64,000 nucleotides of DNA from CAZWAP01 sp964632005 (lineage in GTDB: Bacteria; Planctomycetota; Phycisphaerae; Sedimentisphaerales; Anaerobacaceae): the NCBI GenBank assembly GCA_964632005.1, contig CAZWAP010000009.1:12351-76350 (forward strand). The letters run 5' to 3'. This document shows, piece after piece, positions 52,467-62,443 of this stretch; the stretch's first letter is position 1; each line of letters begins with the position of its first letter. The notes beneath the pieces were generated by a model. It saw nothing but the letters and a program-made list of their open reading frames with translations, was not told the DNA's origin and ran no database searches. Position numbers and translations under genes: made by a program.

Positions 52467-52637
52467 TTACTTGCGCCGAATCTTGTGCACGGTATGCTTG
52501 CGCTCCTTCTTGCAAAACTTCTTGAGCTCAAGCTTCGGTACCCCTTCGGCCATACTGACGCTTGTGCGGTAGTTTCTTTCTTTGCACTGGCTGCATTCCA
52601 GCCAGACATATTCCCTCTTACTCTTTTTTTTCGCCAT
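52467..52637 (-). CDS. rpmG: Ribosomal protein bL33
   Basis: A 56-residue protein read directly: MAKKKSKREYVWLECSQCK at the start and KKERKHTVHKIRRK at the end. It has the first Cys pair (CSQC) and a third Cys (FCKKE) but Glu where the fourth zinc-ligand Cys of the CxxC pair stands in zinc-type bL33. The position after tuf and before tRNA-Trp is common in bacteria. Confidence 0.93.
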   Translation of the reverse strand: MAKKKSKREYVWLECSQCKERNYRTSVSMAEGVPKLELKKFCKKERKHTVHKIRRK

Positions 52638-52770
52638 AAGGTCCGTTCCCAGCTGCCGGGTCCGCTACTTGCAGACCATGCTGCTGCCCAGGCCCGGTCA
52701 ACTGCCTTCAATGCGATTACTCCGCGCATCCAGCGCCGCCGACGCACAGGGCTAAGGGCCTGCCTGTAGC

Positions 52771-53985
<1,215 letters not shown>

Positions 53986-54157
53986 CTTGATCTAAACCTC
54001 CATTGTGCTGGGTTAGTATTTACTTAATCCCTGTCCGGTTGCAGAACAACACTTAGCGCCAATTCCCCTATATATACGGTGTATGATCAACTCACAGCCA
54101 AGACCGCTCGCGCCCCTCACACGGCACGCTCCGCCCAGGCTTGACCCGCTTGCATTT

Positions 54158-54230
<73 letters not shown>

Positions 54231-54591
54231 GATACACGACCTAACACACTATCATCGGTAAATCGGATTAGCAAACAGTTTCCCACCGGTGTCCGTACCT
54301 GTCCAAATACGAACACCTCCCCTTCTTCCTGACTCCTTTTTAAGACGCGCCGGAGCCAGGAAACCATACTTTTTCGCGATGTCTTTAATGTAAACACGTA
54401 ACTTTACACCAACGGGCCTTACGCTGCAAGTGGAAAAAACAGAAAAAAGAAAAAAATCAAAAAACTTTCAGACCCCTGGAGTTGAGCCCCGCTCGGCCGC
54501 TCCGCCGGGCTGGTTGACCCCCAGTCTGGCCAGCCTCTTCAAGGGCGCCCGACGCCCTTGCAACATTCTCCTGGCTAAGAAACCCCCCGGA
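54231..54591 (-). other. 361-bp region: tuf-operon leader, promoter, and end of HEAT-repeat gene
   Basis: From the HEAT gene stop: an 8-bp perfect stem CAAGGGCG/CGCCCTTG (54540-54560) without a T run, then the T-rich tract and promoter (54401-54464), then a ~165-nt leader to tRNA-Thr. The leader has a hairpin GGTGTCCGT/ACGAACACC (54288-54296 with 54309-54317, 8 of 9 pairs). Confidence 0.5.
54401..54464 (-). promoter_or_regulatory. Promoter of tRNA-Thr/tuf operon with A/T-tract upstream element
   Basis: TTGCAG (54429-54424), 17 nt, then TAAAGT (54406-54401). Upstream a T-rich tract containing TTTTTTGATTTTTTTC ends at 54449, 19 nt before the -35. The -10 box is near-identical to the S10 one (TAAACT), and the tract shares the 14-mer TTTTGATTTTTTTC with it. 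The weaker -35 (three of six consensus) may be compensated by the tract. Confidence 0.65.
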
Positions 54592-56865
54592 TCAGGTACC
54601 GTCGGGCTTCGATTTATCCACGGCCTTGGCCTTGCCAAAGCGGATTATCCACTGCTTGAACCTCTCCTGCCACATAGGTCTGGGCTCTGGGGGGGGCTTG
54701 ATCCTCCCCAGAGCATCCAATAACAAGTTGGGGTCCGTCCCGGCCGGCGGCTCGGCGAAAAAGCCCTCCAGGGAACGCACTACCGCGTTGTTTGGGTCCA
54801 AATCCCCCACCGCCAGGCAACTTTCCACCAGTTTTGCCGCCAGATCGATTTTGGGCCAGTGGAGGTAAACCTGTAGAAGGTCCGGTAATATGCCCTTTTT
54901 CGCCTCTGGATCGGGGGCAGCCTCGTAGAGTCTGCCCAGGTATTCTGCCGCCTTTTCAAACTGCCCGGTCTGGGCATACAGCTCGGCCAGCTTCTTGCGC
55001 ACTGTCGTAAGCATTTTCGGCTTGTTTTCAGTTGCCGCTTTTCGCTCAGCAATTTCGAGAAAGGCAATTTTCTGGCCCTCCGACGCCCCTATTCCAGCGT
55101 TTTCGCCCAGAAACGCGGACAACCACTTCTCCAGAACCGCGGCGTCCGAGCCGTTGAAGATCTTCAACATCGCCTGCCAGGCCGGCTCACTCTCCGAATT
55201 CGAGCCGATTTTCGCTGCCAGCCACGGCAAATCCTCTCTTGTACCCACCTCGCCGGCCAGAGCTATCAGTTTCTTCCTTATTGTAACACTGGGATCGTCG
55301 GTAAACTCGGTTCTCAGCCTTTTCAGGGCAGCGCTCTTGTCTATGTAGATAAGCCCGTCCACCGCCGCCTCTCGGACCAGATCGGTCTTTTCGGCCAGAG
55401 CCGCCCCGAAGAGCGGCCCGAACAGCTTCTTCGCCTGGACCCGCCGGGTGCTCTGGGGCGCGCAAAGACCCGCCATGGCATTTAGCAACTCTGCTCGCAG
55501 GGACGCATCAGAATCGCTGTTCAGGGCCTTATACTTATGCAGAAGCGCCTGAAGGTACCGCTGGGCCTCATTTTCATCCAGACCGTCCTGCTCGAGCAGC
55601 AGCTTGATGACTTCTGCGCCCTTCTGGACATCGGCCGGTGATTGCTCTGACAGGAACCTGACTGCCCAGTTGAGGGTCTGTTTTCTTATCTCGGGGGCGA
55701 TTTTTATCTTCGAATTGGGCAGAAAAGCGATGTAGCAGGCCCGGCCGAGCGCCCCGAGGAGTTCGGCCCTGACCTGCGGGTCCTGTTCGTCCTCGATCTG
55801 AGCCAGCAGCTGCTCTGCCGAGTTGACTTCCGTCATAAAAGACAGGACGATGGCTGTCTTGAGCCGGACCTGCCTGTCCTCCGCGGAGACCAGAGTCGTC
55901 AAGATCGGCCCCACTTCGGCGGGCAGCTTTGGGTTGCGCCTTGTTCCGACGCGGTCCTGACGGATTTTATCAAGGGCCCACAACCGCACGGCTGTCTCAG
56001 GGTCGGCGAGATGTTCAGCCAGGAATTTCGCTCGTCGGGTATCGTCGCTGGTCGCGGTGTAGAGATCATCGAGCGCCCGCAGGTAGCGGTCCTGCCAGGC
56101 CTTCAACTCGGCTCTGGCAGCCCGGATCCGTGCTTCTTTGCGGATAAGCCTTTTCTGAAGAAAGGCTGTCTGGCCCGCAGTTAGAAGGTCGTTTATGACC
56201 TGCCTGCGGGCCCTCGGGTCATCGCCTGGGGGTATCCCCAGCTCTTCAAGGGCCTTGCGGGCCTCGGCAGCCAGCTCTTTCTGGGGGTAGTCGACCATTT
56301 TGACCAGGGCAACGGCCGCCCGCACGTCCGGGTGGAGTTCGAGGGCATATATGGCCGCTATCCTGGCATTAAGGGCAGCGGAACCGTCATTTATCAGTTT
56401 TCCGAGGGGCTCGGCTATCGATTCGTAGTCGAATATGAGCGTCGCTTCGGCCGCCAGTCTCGCCGTGGCCGGGTCCTCGGCAGCGAAGACCGCGAGCAAC
56501 GGCTCTTCGAAATCGCTGACGTTCTTAAGCGGTTGCTGGTTTGTGCCGGCCCGAATCAGCGCCTTGCAAACCGCCCTACGGACCGCCTCGCTGCCGCTCT
56601 GCTTGAGTGCGTCCAGCAAGATCTGCCTGGCAAGGGGGTCTTCAGAGAGCAACATCACCGTCGCGGCATTGAGCCGCATCTCGTCGCTCGATCCCTTGTC
56701 GAGCAGGGCGTCCCTGGTCAGCTTCAGCCGGGGGTCCAGCTCACCTGTCGTGATCGACTCGGCGGCAGCCGTGGCAAGGCCTGCGTCATCCCGGCGCCCG
56801 GGGAACCAGGGTTGAATCGCGCTCACCAGCACCAGTAAAGTAAGATAAGAGTGCTTTGTACTCAT
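54592..56865 (-). CDS. Secreted HEAT-repeat-like protein
   Basis: A 757-residue protein with an N-terminal signal sequence (YLTLLVLVSAIQPW) and mature helical repeats throughout: patterns such as LNAATVMLLSEDPLARQILLDAL, RAAVALVKMVD, LPAEVGPILTTLVSAEDRQVRLKTAIVLSF and VREAAVDGLIYIDKSAALKRL are HEAT/ARM-like. Residues ~590-700 are more TPR-like (AQTGQFEKAAEYLGRLYEAAPDPEAK). Such proteins are scaffolds for protein contacts, and are frequent in planctomycetes. No enzyme motif is seen. It precedes (in transcription) the tuf promoter region but is a separate unit. Confidence 0.75.
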   Translation of the reverse strand: MSTKHSYLTLLVLVSAIQPWFPGRRDDAGLATAAAESITTGELDPRLKLTRDALLDKGSSDEMRLNAATVMLLSEDPLARQILLDALKQSGSEAVRRAVCKALIRAGTNQQPLKNVSDFEEPLLAVFAAEDPATARLAAEATLIFDYESIAEPLGKLINDGSAALNARIAAIYALELHPDVRAAVALVKMVDYPQKELAAEARKALEELGIPPGDDPRARRQVINDLLTAGQTAFLQKRLIRKEARIRAARAELKAWQDRYLRALDDLYTATSDDTRRAKFLAEHLADPETAVRLWALDKIRQDRVGTRRNPKLPAEVGPILTTLVSAEDRQVRLKTAIVLSFMTEVNSAEQLLAQIEDEQDPQVRAELLGALGRACYIAFLPNSKIKIAPEIRKQTLNWAVRFLSEQSPADVQKGAEVIKLLLEQDGLDENEAQRYLQALLHKYKALNSDSDASLRAELLNAMAGLCAPQSTRRVQAKKLFGPLFGAALAEKTDLVREAAVDGLIYIDKSAALKRLRTEFTDDPSVTIRKKLIALAGEVGTREDLPWLAAKIGSNSESEPAWQAMLKIFNGSDAAVLEKWLSAFLGENAGIGASEGQKIAFLEIAERKAATENKPKMLTTVRKKLAELYAQTGQFEKAAEYLGRLYEAAPDPEAKKGILPDLLQVYLHWPKIDLAAKLVESCLAVGDLDPNNAVVRSLEGFFAEPPAGTDPNLLLDALGRIKPPPEPRPMWQERFKQWIIRFGKAKAVDKSKPDGT

Positions 56866-57067
56866 TCGGGCGACCCCAAGATGAACCTCTGCAAGGTCTT
56901 GACCAACGGTCCTCGAACAATATATGGGCCGGTCATACCGACGTCAACCATTGTTTTTCGTCGTGCAGGCTGTTGGATTGTTGAAAGGGCATTGTCGATT
57001 TACACAGCCCTGCGTGGTTGTTACATTCGTGCCCTGAGAACACTAAACACCCGGCCGGCCAACTATC

Positions 57068-58006
57068 CTACGGCCTCGGGTGAAACTGTTTGTGTATCTT
57101 TTTGAGCCTGTCCTGGTCAACGTGCGTGTATATCTGGGTAGTTGCTATATCTACATGACCGAGCATTTCCTGAACGCTTCGCAGGTCGGCGCCTCCGGCG
57201 AGCAAGTGAGTGGCGAAACAATGTCTCAACGTATGCGCGGTTAGGTTTCGCGGGATACCGGCGCGCGCGGCGTACTTCTTAACCAATCTCCAGATTTCAA
57301 TACGACCGAGTGGCAGCCCTGTTCGGGACAGGAACAGGAAATCCCCGCTTCTCGGCCCTGCCAGCTTGGGCCGTAGTTTTGCCAGGTACTCGGCACTCGC
57401 AGCGATAGCCGCCCTACCCACCGGCACAATTCGTTCGCGCTGCCCCTTGCCGATGCAACGCAGATAACCGATATCGAGGTTCAAAGCCGAGGTCTTCAGG
57501 CCCGCAAGCTCGGCGGCACGCAAGCCGGTGGCGTAGAGCAGTTCAAGCAAGGCCTTATCGCGGTAGTAGAAAGGCTCCTGCGGCGAAGGGGCGTCAAGAA
57601 GCGAGATAACCTGTTGTTCGCTGGCAATAGTGGGCAGCCTCTGCCAGAGCTTCGGGCCTTCGAGCAGCCCAGCGAAGTCATTTTCGATCATGCCCGTGAG
57701 TTTGGCGAACCGCAGGAACATTCTGATGGCAACCAGGGACCGCTTCATTGAGCTCTCGGCCCTGCCGACCAGGGTCATAGCCTTGAGATATTCCCGGATC
57801 AACGGGGGATTTACCTGCTCTATTCGGACGACCTTTTCGGACCCGCAGAATTCCAGGAAACCTTTCAGGTCGCGGCCGTACCCCAGGACCGTGTTCTCGG
57901 ATAGACCGGCCTCGATAGAAAGGTAGTCAAGAAAGCGTTTGACGGTTGCACCGAGCGGCAGGGCAAGAAGTTTGTCGGTGATTGATTGTGCCTGGATTGA
58001 TGACAT
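57068..58006 (-). CDS. Tyrosine recombinase, XerC/XerD type
   Basis: A 312-residue site-specific recombinase. N-terminal SAM-like domain (LDYLSIEAGLSENTVLGYGRDLKGFLEF; ~25-55), then catalytic domain with Arg in LLYATGLRAAEL (~168), Lys in CIGKGQRER (~190), His-x-x-Arg in HTLRHCFATHLL (~257), His in LGHVDIATTQIYTHV, where the Tyr is the nucleophile (~293). All catalytic residues are present. Length and the IYTHV ending fit XerD/XerC, which resolve chromosome dimers at dif. No mobile-element flanks are seen, so a housekeeping role is favoured, but assignment to XerC or XerD is open. Confidence 0.93.
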   Translation of the reverse strand: MSSIQAQSITDKLLALPLGATVKRFLDYLSIEAGLSENTVLGYGRDLKGFLEFCGSEKVVRIEQVNPPLIREYLKAMTLVGRAESSMKRSLVAIRMFLRFAKLTGMIENDFAGLLEGPKLWQRLPTIASEQQVISLLDAPSPQEPFYYRDKALLELLYATGLRAAELAGLKTSALNLDIGYLRCIGKGQRERIVPVGRAAIAASAEYLAKLRPKLAGPRSGDFLFLSRTGLPLGRIEIWRLVKKYAARAGIPRNLTAHTLRHCFATHLLAGGADLRSVQEMLGHVDIATTQIYTHVDQDRLKKIHKQFHPRP

Positions 58007-58453
58007 CCAAGAGCCCTGCGGACAAGATCACGGTATACAGCGCAAGCGTGCCTTATCTTTATCGGCTTTAGCTGGAGAGAATCTTTAGTGCAGCCGCTTT
58101 CGGCATTCTACGCTGATTGCTCCTCAGATACCGGAGCCTCGGGGCGGTTAGATGCTCGATATGTAATGTTGTCTCTGAAAATAGAGGAATCCAGTATGCA
58201 CAGTGTGCGATTCGACCGTGTGGAGTTTCTGCTACGGCCGGCTGGCGGAGCGCTGATGCTGTCGGCCCGGACGGGCGAAGCGCCGTGATCGATTCTCCGC
58301 ACGGCGGCACCGGCCGACAAATGCACCTGGTCGATATGACCGACATTCCCGGTTGGATCGGCCGGTGCATCAGGGCCAGACGGGGTTAAAGAGGCCTCAA
58401 AAAAACGATTCTGCCTTGAGCGGCGGATACCGCCTGGTATAATCATCGGCGGA
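58007..58453. other. 447-bp intergenic region with an 11-bp inverted repeat
   Basis: Between divergent xer and the lipoprotein gene. GCACCGGCCGA (58307-58317) and TCGGCCGGTGC (58358-58368) are perfect inverted repeats with ~40 nt between them, and GTCG/CGAC pairs lie inside. A short frame with GAGGAA before an ATG (58198-58288, 30 residues) is possible but not supported further. No known RNA family is recognised. Confidence 0.4.
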
Positions 58454-59083
58454 ATGAACGGCAAGGCGAATTTAAGATTCCGGCCGCAGGGCACCAGGTT
58501 ACGGACGGAACGGCGTCTGCGCACGGGCATGGGTTGCGGCCTTTGGGCGGTGGCCATCGGGGTCCTGTTTGCTGGATGTGCCCAAGAGCGCTGCGGCGAA
58601 ACCGCAACGCCTGCACAAACTCGGCAGGTCTGCACCGAACTGGCGGACAAGGCAGAGGTAATGCAAGCGGCCGAGGATGTCCTGGTAAAAATGGGCTTTT
58701 CGATAGGAAAAGCGGACGCCCGCGCAGGCTTGATTCGGACCAGGCCTTTGTCCGGCGCGCAATTCTTCGAGTTCTGGCGGGGCGACAGCGTCGGTGCATT
58801 CAACACGGCCGAGGCCAACCTGCACAGTATTCGACGTACCGTCCAGTTGGAGATCACCGAGCAAGGGCGCAGGCTGTGCATAGCCTGCCGGGCCAGGACA
58901 GAACGGCTGAGTCTGCCTGACCAACAGGCCGACTCGTTGTTTTCGGCGAGTGCCACATCACTGCGGAAGATGCAACAACGCAGCGGTATCGGCTGGATCG
59001 ATCTGGGCGACGACACCAGACTCTCAGGTAAAATCCTGGAGCGTATAGAACGGCGGATCTCGGAACTTCGGGAAGAAGACTAA
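58454..59083 (+). CDS. Predicted lipoprotein, unknown function
   Basis: A 209-residue protein. After an Arg-rich start, a hydrophobic segment (GLWAVAIGVLFAGC; lipobox LFAGC) suggests lipidation of the Cys at residue ~42. Met at residue 26 (58529) may be the true start. The mature domain (~165 residues) has alternating alpha/beta pattern (AEDVLVKMGFSIGKADARAGLIRTRPL; RRTVQLEITEQG) like small envelope-lipoprotein domains. It contains several Cys (RCGE, RQVC, LCIACRAR). No specific family is recognised. The stop is 3 bp from galE, so they are probably one operon. Confidence 0.7.
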   Translation: MNGKANLRFRPQGTRLRTERRLRTGMGCGLWAVAIGVLFAGCAQERCGETATPAQTRQVCTELADKAEVMQAAEDVLVKMGFSIGKADARAGLIRTRPLSGAQFFEFWRGDSVGAFNTAEANLHSIRRTVQLEITEQGRRLCIACRARTERLSLPDQQADSLFSASATSLRKMQQRSGIGWIDLGDDTRLSGKILERIERRISELREED

Positions 59084-59086
59084 GAT

Positions 59087-60073
59087 ATGGTAGTGCTGGT
59101 CTGCGGCGGTGCGGGATACATCGGTAGCAATACAACGGCGTTGCTGGCCGCGGCCGGCCACAAGCCGATCGTCTTCGACAACCTCAGCAGGGGCCACCGA
59201 GCGGCGGTCCCACCGGATGTGGAACTAATCGAGGGCGACCTCGGGGACTACGAGTCGCTGGTCCATACGCTCAGGGATCGCAAGGTCGAGGCGGTGATGC
59301 ACTTCGCGGCCTTTATCGAGGTGGCCGAGTCGGTTGAAGCACCTCTGAAATACTATCGCAACAACTTCTGCAACACCCGCAATCTCCTGGCGGCGATGGA
59401 AACGGTGGGCGTCGAGAAGTTTGTGTTCAGCAGTACCGCCGCGGTTTACGGCATTCCCGCCCGGCTGCCGGTTACCGAGGACTCGCCCAAGCAGCCGATC
59501 AACCCCTACGGGCAGAGCAAGTGGGCCGTCGAGGAAATGTGCCAGTACCAGTGCCGCGCGGGCAAACTCCGGTACGCAGCCCTGCGGTACTTCAACGCGT
59601 GCGGGGCTGGTAATAACTCAACGCTGGGTGAAGACCACCGCCCCGAATCGCACCTGATCCCCCTGGTAATCCAGGCAGCGATGGGAAAACGCAGTGACAT
59701 AAGAATCTTCGGTACGGATTACGACACGCCGGACGGAACGTGTGTAAGGGACTACATCCACATCGACGACCTTTGCGCAGCGCATCTGCTGGCGCTGGAG
59801 AAGCTGCAGACCAGCAGCCAATTAGTCTACAACCTGGGCAATGGAAAAGGTTACTCCGTCCGAGAGGTAATCGAGGCGGTCAGGAGGGTATCGGGCAGGG
59901 ATTTCAAGGTCGTCGAGGCCCAGCGCAGGCCCGGTGACCCGCCGGTGCTCACATCCGACGCCACCAGAGCGCACACGGAATTGGGCTGGCAGGCCAAGAA
60001 GCCTGACCTGGAAGAAATGATCGAAAGTGCCTGGCGATGGCACAACGAACATCCGGACGGCTACCCGGATTGA
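59087..60073 (+). CDS. galE: UDP-glucose 4-epimerase
   Basis: A 328-residue short-chain dehydrogenase-fold enzyme interconverting UDP-glucose and UDP-galactose. NAD-binding GGAGYIGSNT at residues ~7-16, DNLSRGH after strand 2 (~32), catalytic SSTAAVYG and YGQSK (Ser, Tyr and Lys; ~117 and ~142), and RYFNACGA, DYIHIDDLC follow as in GalE. Length is typical. It supplies galactose for envelope or EPS synthesis. It sits downstream of a lipoprotein gene and upstream of a ROK sugar kinase. Confidence 0.95.
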   Translation: MVVLVCGGAGYIGSNTTALLAAAGHKPIVFDNLSRGHRAAVPPDVELIEGDLGDYESLVHTLRDRKVEAVMHFAAFIEVAESVEAPLKYYRNNFCNTRNLLAAMETVGVEKFVFSSTAAVYGIPARLPVTEDSPKQPINPYGQSKWAVEEMCQYQCRAGKLRYAALRYFNACGAGNNSTLGEDHRPESHLIPLVIQAAMGKRSDIRIFGTDYDTPDGTCVRDYIHIDDLCAAHLLALEKLQTSSQLVYNLGNGKGYSVREVIEAVRRVSGRDFKVVEAQRRPGDPPVLTSDATRAHTELGWQAKKPDLEEMIESAWRWHNEHPDGYPD

Positions 60074-60146
60074 GGTATTTCGGCTCCGCGCGAAAATGCG
60101 ACGTGCCGAAAGGCAAAAACAGACCACAAATCGCGAGGTGCAAACG

Positions 60147-61124
60147 ATGGGCGAGTTGTTTGTCGGAATCGACTTGGGTGGGACGAACATCAAGATCGGG
60201 CTGTTTGATTCTGGACTGGAATTGATTCGCAAGACGTCGGTGTCCACGCAGGCCGACATGGGGCCGGATGTGGTAATCGAGAAAATGGCGCAGACCGTGC
60301 GTGGGCTCCTGGATGATGCGGGCCTTGCGCTGGCGGAGGTATCCGCGGTGGGCATAGGCACCCCGGGGCCGGCGAACTACAGCGAAGGGGTCATAATCAA
60401 ATCGACCAACATGCCGACGTTCAAAAACGTCCCCATCTGCAAGATGCTCAATGATAAGCTCGGCAAGCCCATCGTCTTCGACAACGACGCAAACGTCGCG
60501 TGCTTCGGGGAATACGCCGTAGGAGCCGGCAAAGGCGTCAAGGACATAGTTTTCTTCACCCTGGGGACGGGAATCGGCGGGGGGATCATCAGCAACGGCG
60601 AGCTGGTTCACGGCTGCGACGAAAACGCCGCCGAGTTAGGACATATGATCATTTATCCTGACGGCAGGAGGTGCAACTGCGGCCAAAGGGGCTGCGTGGA
60701 GGCCTATGCCTCGGCGGATTCGACGGCCCGGCGGGCGACCGAGGCGATCGAAGCCGGACGCCAATCCACCCTGAAGAAGGTACTGGAGGAAAAGGGCAAG
60801 ATAACAAGCAAGGATGTTTACGAGCACCTTGCCAAAGGCGACGAGCTGGCCAGGGAAATAACGGACGGTACGGCCAAGGCCCTGGCGATCACCTGTATCA
60901 ATATGTTGCACACCACCGAGCCCAAGCGGATCGTCTTTGCCGGCGGGATGATTGCCGCCGGCGAAGTGCTGCTGAAAAGGATCCAGGACTACTTTGACGA
61001 GCATATCTGGAGCTTGAAAAAGGAGCCGGTGGAGATATGCTTTGCCACGCTGGGCGAAGAAGCGGGCATAATCGGCGCCGCCGCCCTTGCACAGCACGCC
61101 ACGCAACGAGGCCGGCTGCGTTAG
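60147..61124 (+). CDS. ROK family sugar kinase (glucokinase-like)
   Basis: A 325-residue protein from the Met at 60147 (GAGGTG upstream). FVGIDLGGTNIKIG at the start is the ATP/phosphate-1 motif. The ROK signature lies near residue 130-150 (FFTLGTGIGGGIISNGELVHG), and the zinc-binding CNCGQRGCVEAYAS near ~173 is complete. Such enzymes phosphorylate glucose or related sugars (often ATP-dependent glucokinase in this group). An upstream-extended frame overlaps galE and is not needed. It shares strand with galE (73 bp gap), suggesting a sugar-activation unit. The exact sugar is not provable. Confidence 0.92.
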   Translation: MGELFVGIDLGGTNIKIGLFDSGLELIRKTSVSTQADMGPDVVIEKMAQTVRGLLDDAGLALAEVSAVGIGTPGPANYSEGVIIKSTNMPTFKNVPICKMLNDKLGKPIVFDNDANVACFGEYAVGAGKGVKDIVFFTLGTGIGGGIISNGELVHGCDENAAELGHMIIYPDGRRCNCGQRGCVEAYASADSTARRATEAIEAGRQSTLKKVLEEKGKITSKDVYEHLAKGDELAREITDGTAKALAITCINMLHTTEPKRIVFAGGMIAAGEVLLKRIQDYFDEHIWSLKKEPVEICFATLGEEAGIIGAAALAQHATQRGRLR

Positions 61125-61175
61125 CATGGAAGGTATCGGCCCGGTCTTTCCAAATGTCGCCTGACGGCGAGAATT

Positions 61176-62390
61176 CTACCTTGAACTGGCGGGCTGTTTG
61201 TCCTTGGTGAGCTCGTAAGTGTCGCGAGCGATAGCGGCCTGCTCGTTCGTGGGGATCACCAGCACCGTCACCTGGCTGTTCTCGGCGCTGATCTCTGCTT
61301 CTGTCGCTGTGGCACCGAGATTCGCCTCGGGGTCAATGACTATGCCGATCCGAGTCAGGCCGGTGCATATCTGCTCTCGCAGGCTCGCGGCATGTTCGCC
61401 GATGCCGCCGGTGAAAACCAATGCATCGACGGTATCCAGCACGGCGGCATACGCACCTATATACTTCTTGATGCGGTAGCAGAATATGTCGATGGCCAGT
61501 TTAGCCCGCTCGTTGCCCGCATCGGCCAGCTCCTGCAGGTTCCTGACGTCGTTCGAGACGCCGGAGATCCCGAGCAGGCCGCTTTTCTTGTTGCACAGGG
61601 TCTTGAGCGACTTCACTCCGTAGCCTTTTTCTTCGAGGTAAAAGAGAATGGCCGGGTCAAGGTCTCCGCAACGCGTGCCCATCGGCACCCCCTCCAGCGG
61701 TGTGAAGCCCATTGAGGTGTCAACGGACCTGCCCTGTTTTACGGCGGTGATCGAGCAGCCGTTTCCAAGGTGGCAGGTGATAGCGTTGATATCGTACTTT
61801 CCCCTGCCCATTATGGCGGCGGCCCGGCGGGCGACGTACCTGTGCGAGATCCCGTGGAAGCCGTACCTGCGGATGCCGTATTTCTTGTAAAGCTCGAACG
61901 GGAGGGCATACATATAGGCAACCTGTGGAATCGTGGCGTGAAATGCAGTGTCGAAACAGGCAACCTGTTTGACGTGTGAAAGCCTGTTCTCGATGGCCCC
62001 GATACCCGCGAGGTTGGGGGGGTTGTGCAGAGGAGCAAGCTCGGCAAACTTCTCAATGGAAGCAATCACGTTGTCGTCGACAACCACAGAGCCCGTGAAT
62101 TCTTCCCCGCCGTGTACTACCCTGTGGCCCACGGCTCCGATCTCCGAAAGACTCTTCAAGACCCCGACGTCGGCCCTGACAAGCGTCTCCAGGATCAGCT
62201 CCACCGCCTCAGTGATGGTCTTTACGTTTGCCTGCTGGGAATAGGTCTTGCCCTCGAAGAGGTGCGAGAGGTTCGAGCGGTCTTCGCCGATCCTCTCGAC
62301 GAGTCCTCTGGCCAGGACATCGCCCTGCGGCATTTGGTACAGATAGTACTTGACCGAGGAGCTGCCCGCATTGATCACGAGTACCTTCAT
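61176..62390 (-). CDS. ackA: Acetate kinase
   Basis: A 404-residue enzyme making ATP from acetyl phosphate. N-terminal VINAGSSSVKYYLY (~4-17), VHGGEEFTGS (~95), CFDTAFHATIP, TCHLGNGCSITAV (~206) and VFTGGIGEHAA (~325) are the ASKHA signature elements with catalytic residues. Length is normal. It is downstream of pta with 53 bp between, the usual pta-ackA route from acetyl-CoA to acetate. Confidence 0.97.
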   Translation of the reverse strand: MKVLVINAGSSSVKYYLYQMPQGDVLARGLVERIGEDRSNLSHLFEGKTYSQQANVKTITEAVELILETLVRADVGVLKSLSEIGAVGHRVVHGGEEFTGSVVVDDNVIASIEKFAELAPLHNPPNLAGIGAIENRLSHVKQVACFDTAFHATIPQVAYMYALPFELYKKYGIRRYGFHGISHRYVARRAAAIMGRGKYDINAITCHLGNGCSITAVKQGRSVDTSMGFTPLEGVPMGTRCGDLDPAILFYLEEKGYGVKSLKTLCNKKSGLLGISGVSNDVRNLQELADAGNERAKLAIDIFCYRIKKYIGAYAAVLDTVDALVFTGGIGEHAASLREQICTGLTRIGIVIDPEANLGATATEAEISAENSQVTVLVIPTNEQAAIARDTYELTKDKQPASSR

Positions 62391-62443
62391 TTGATAGCCA
62401 TTCCCTATTATTTAGCTTACGTTATCGAGTCCGTATTTGCTCG

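Noticed and set aside
54540..54560. Intrinsic terminator of the HEAT-repeat gene
   Set aside because: Perfect 8-bp stem but no T run follows on either strand; kept only as a note in the region entry.
60027..60146. Longer start for the ROK kinase
   Set aside because: Would overlap galE and add Arg-rich residues; ATG 60147 with GAGGTG gives the normal VGIDLGGTN start.
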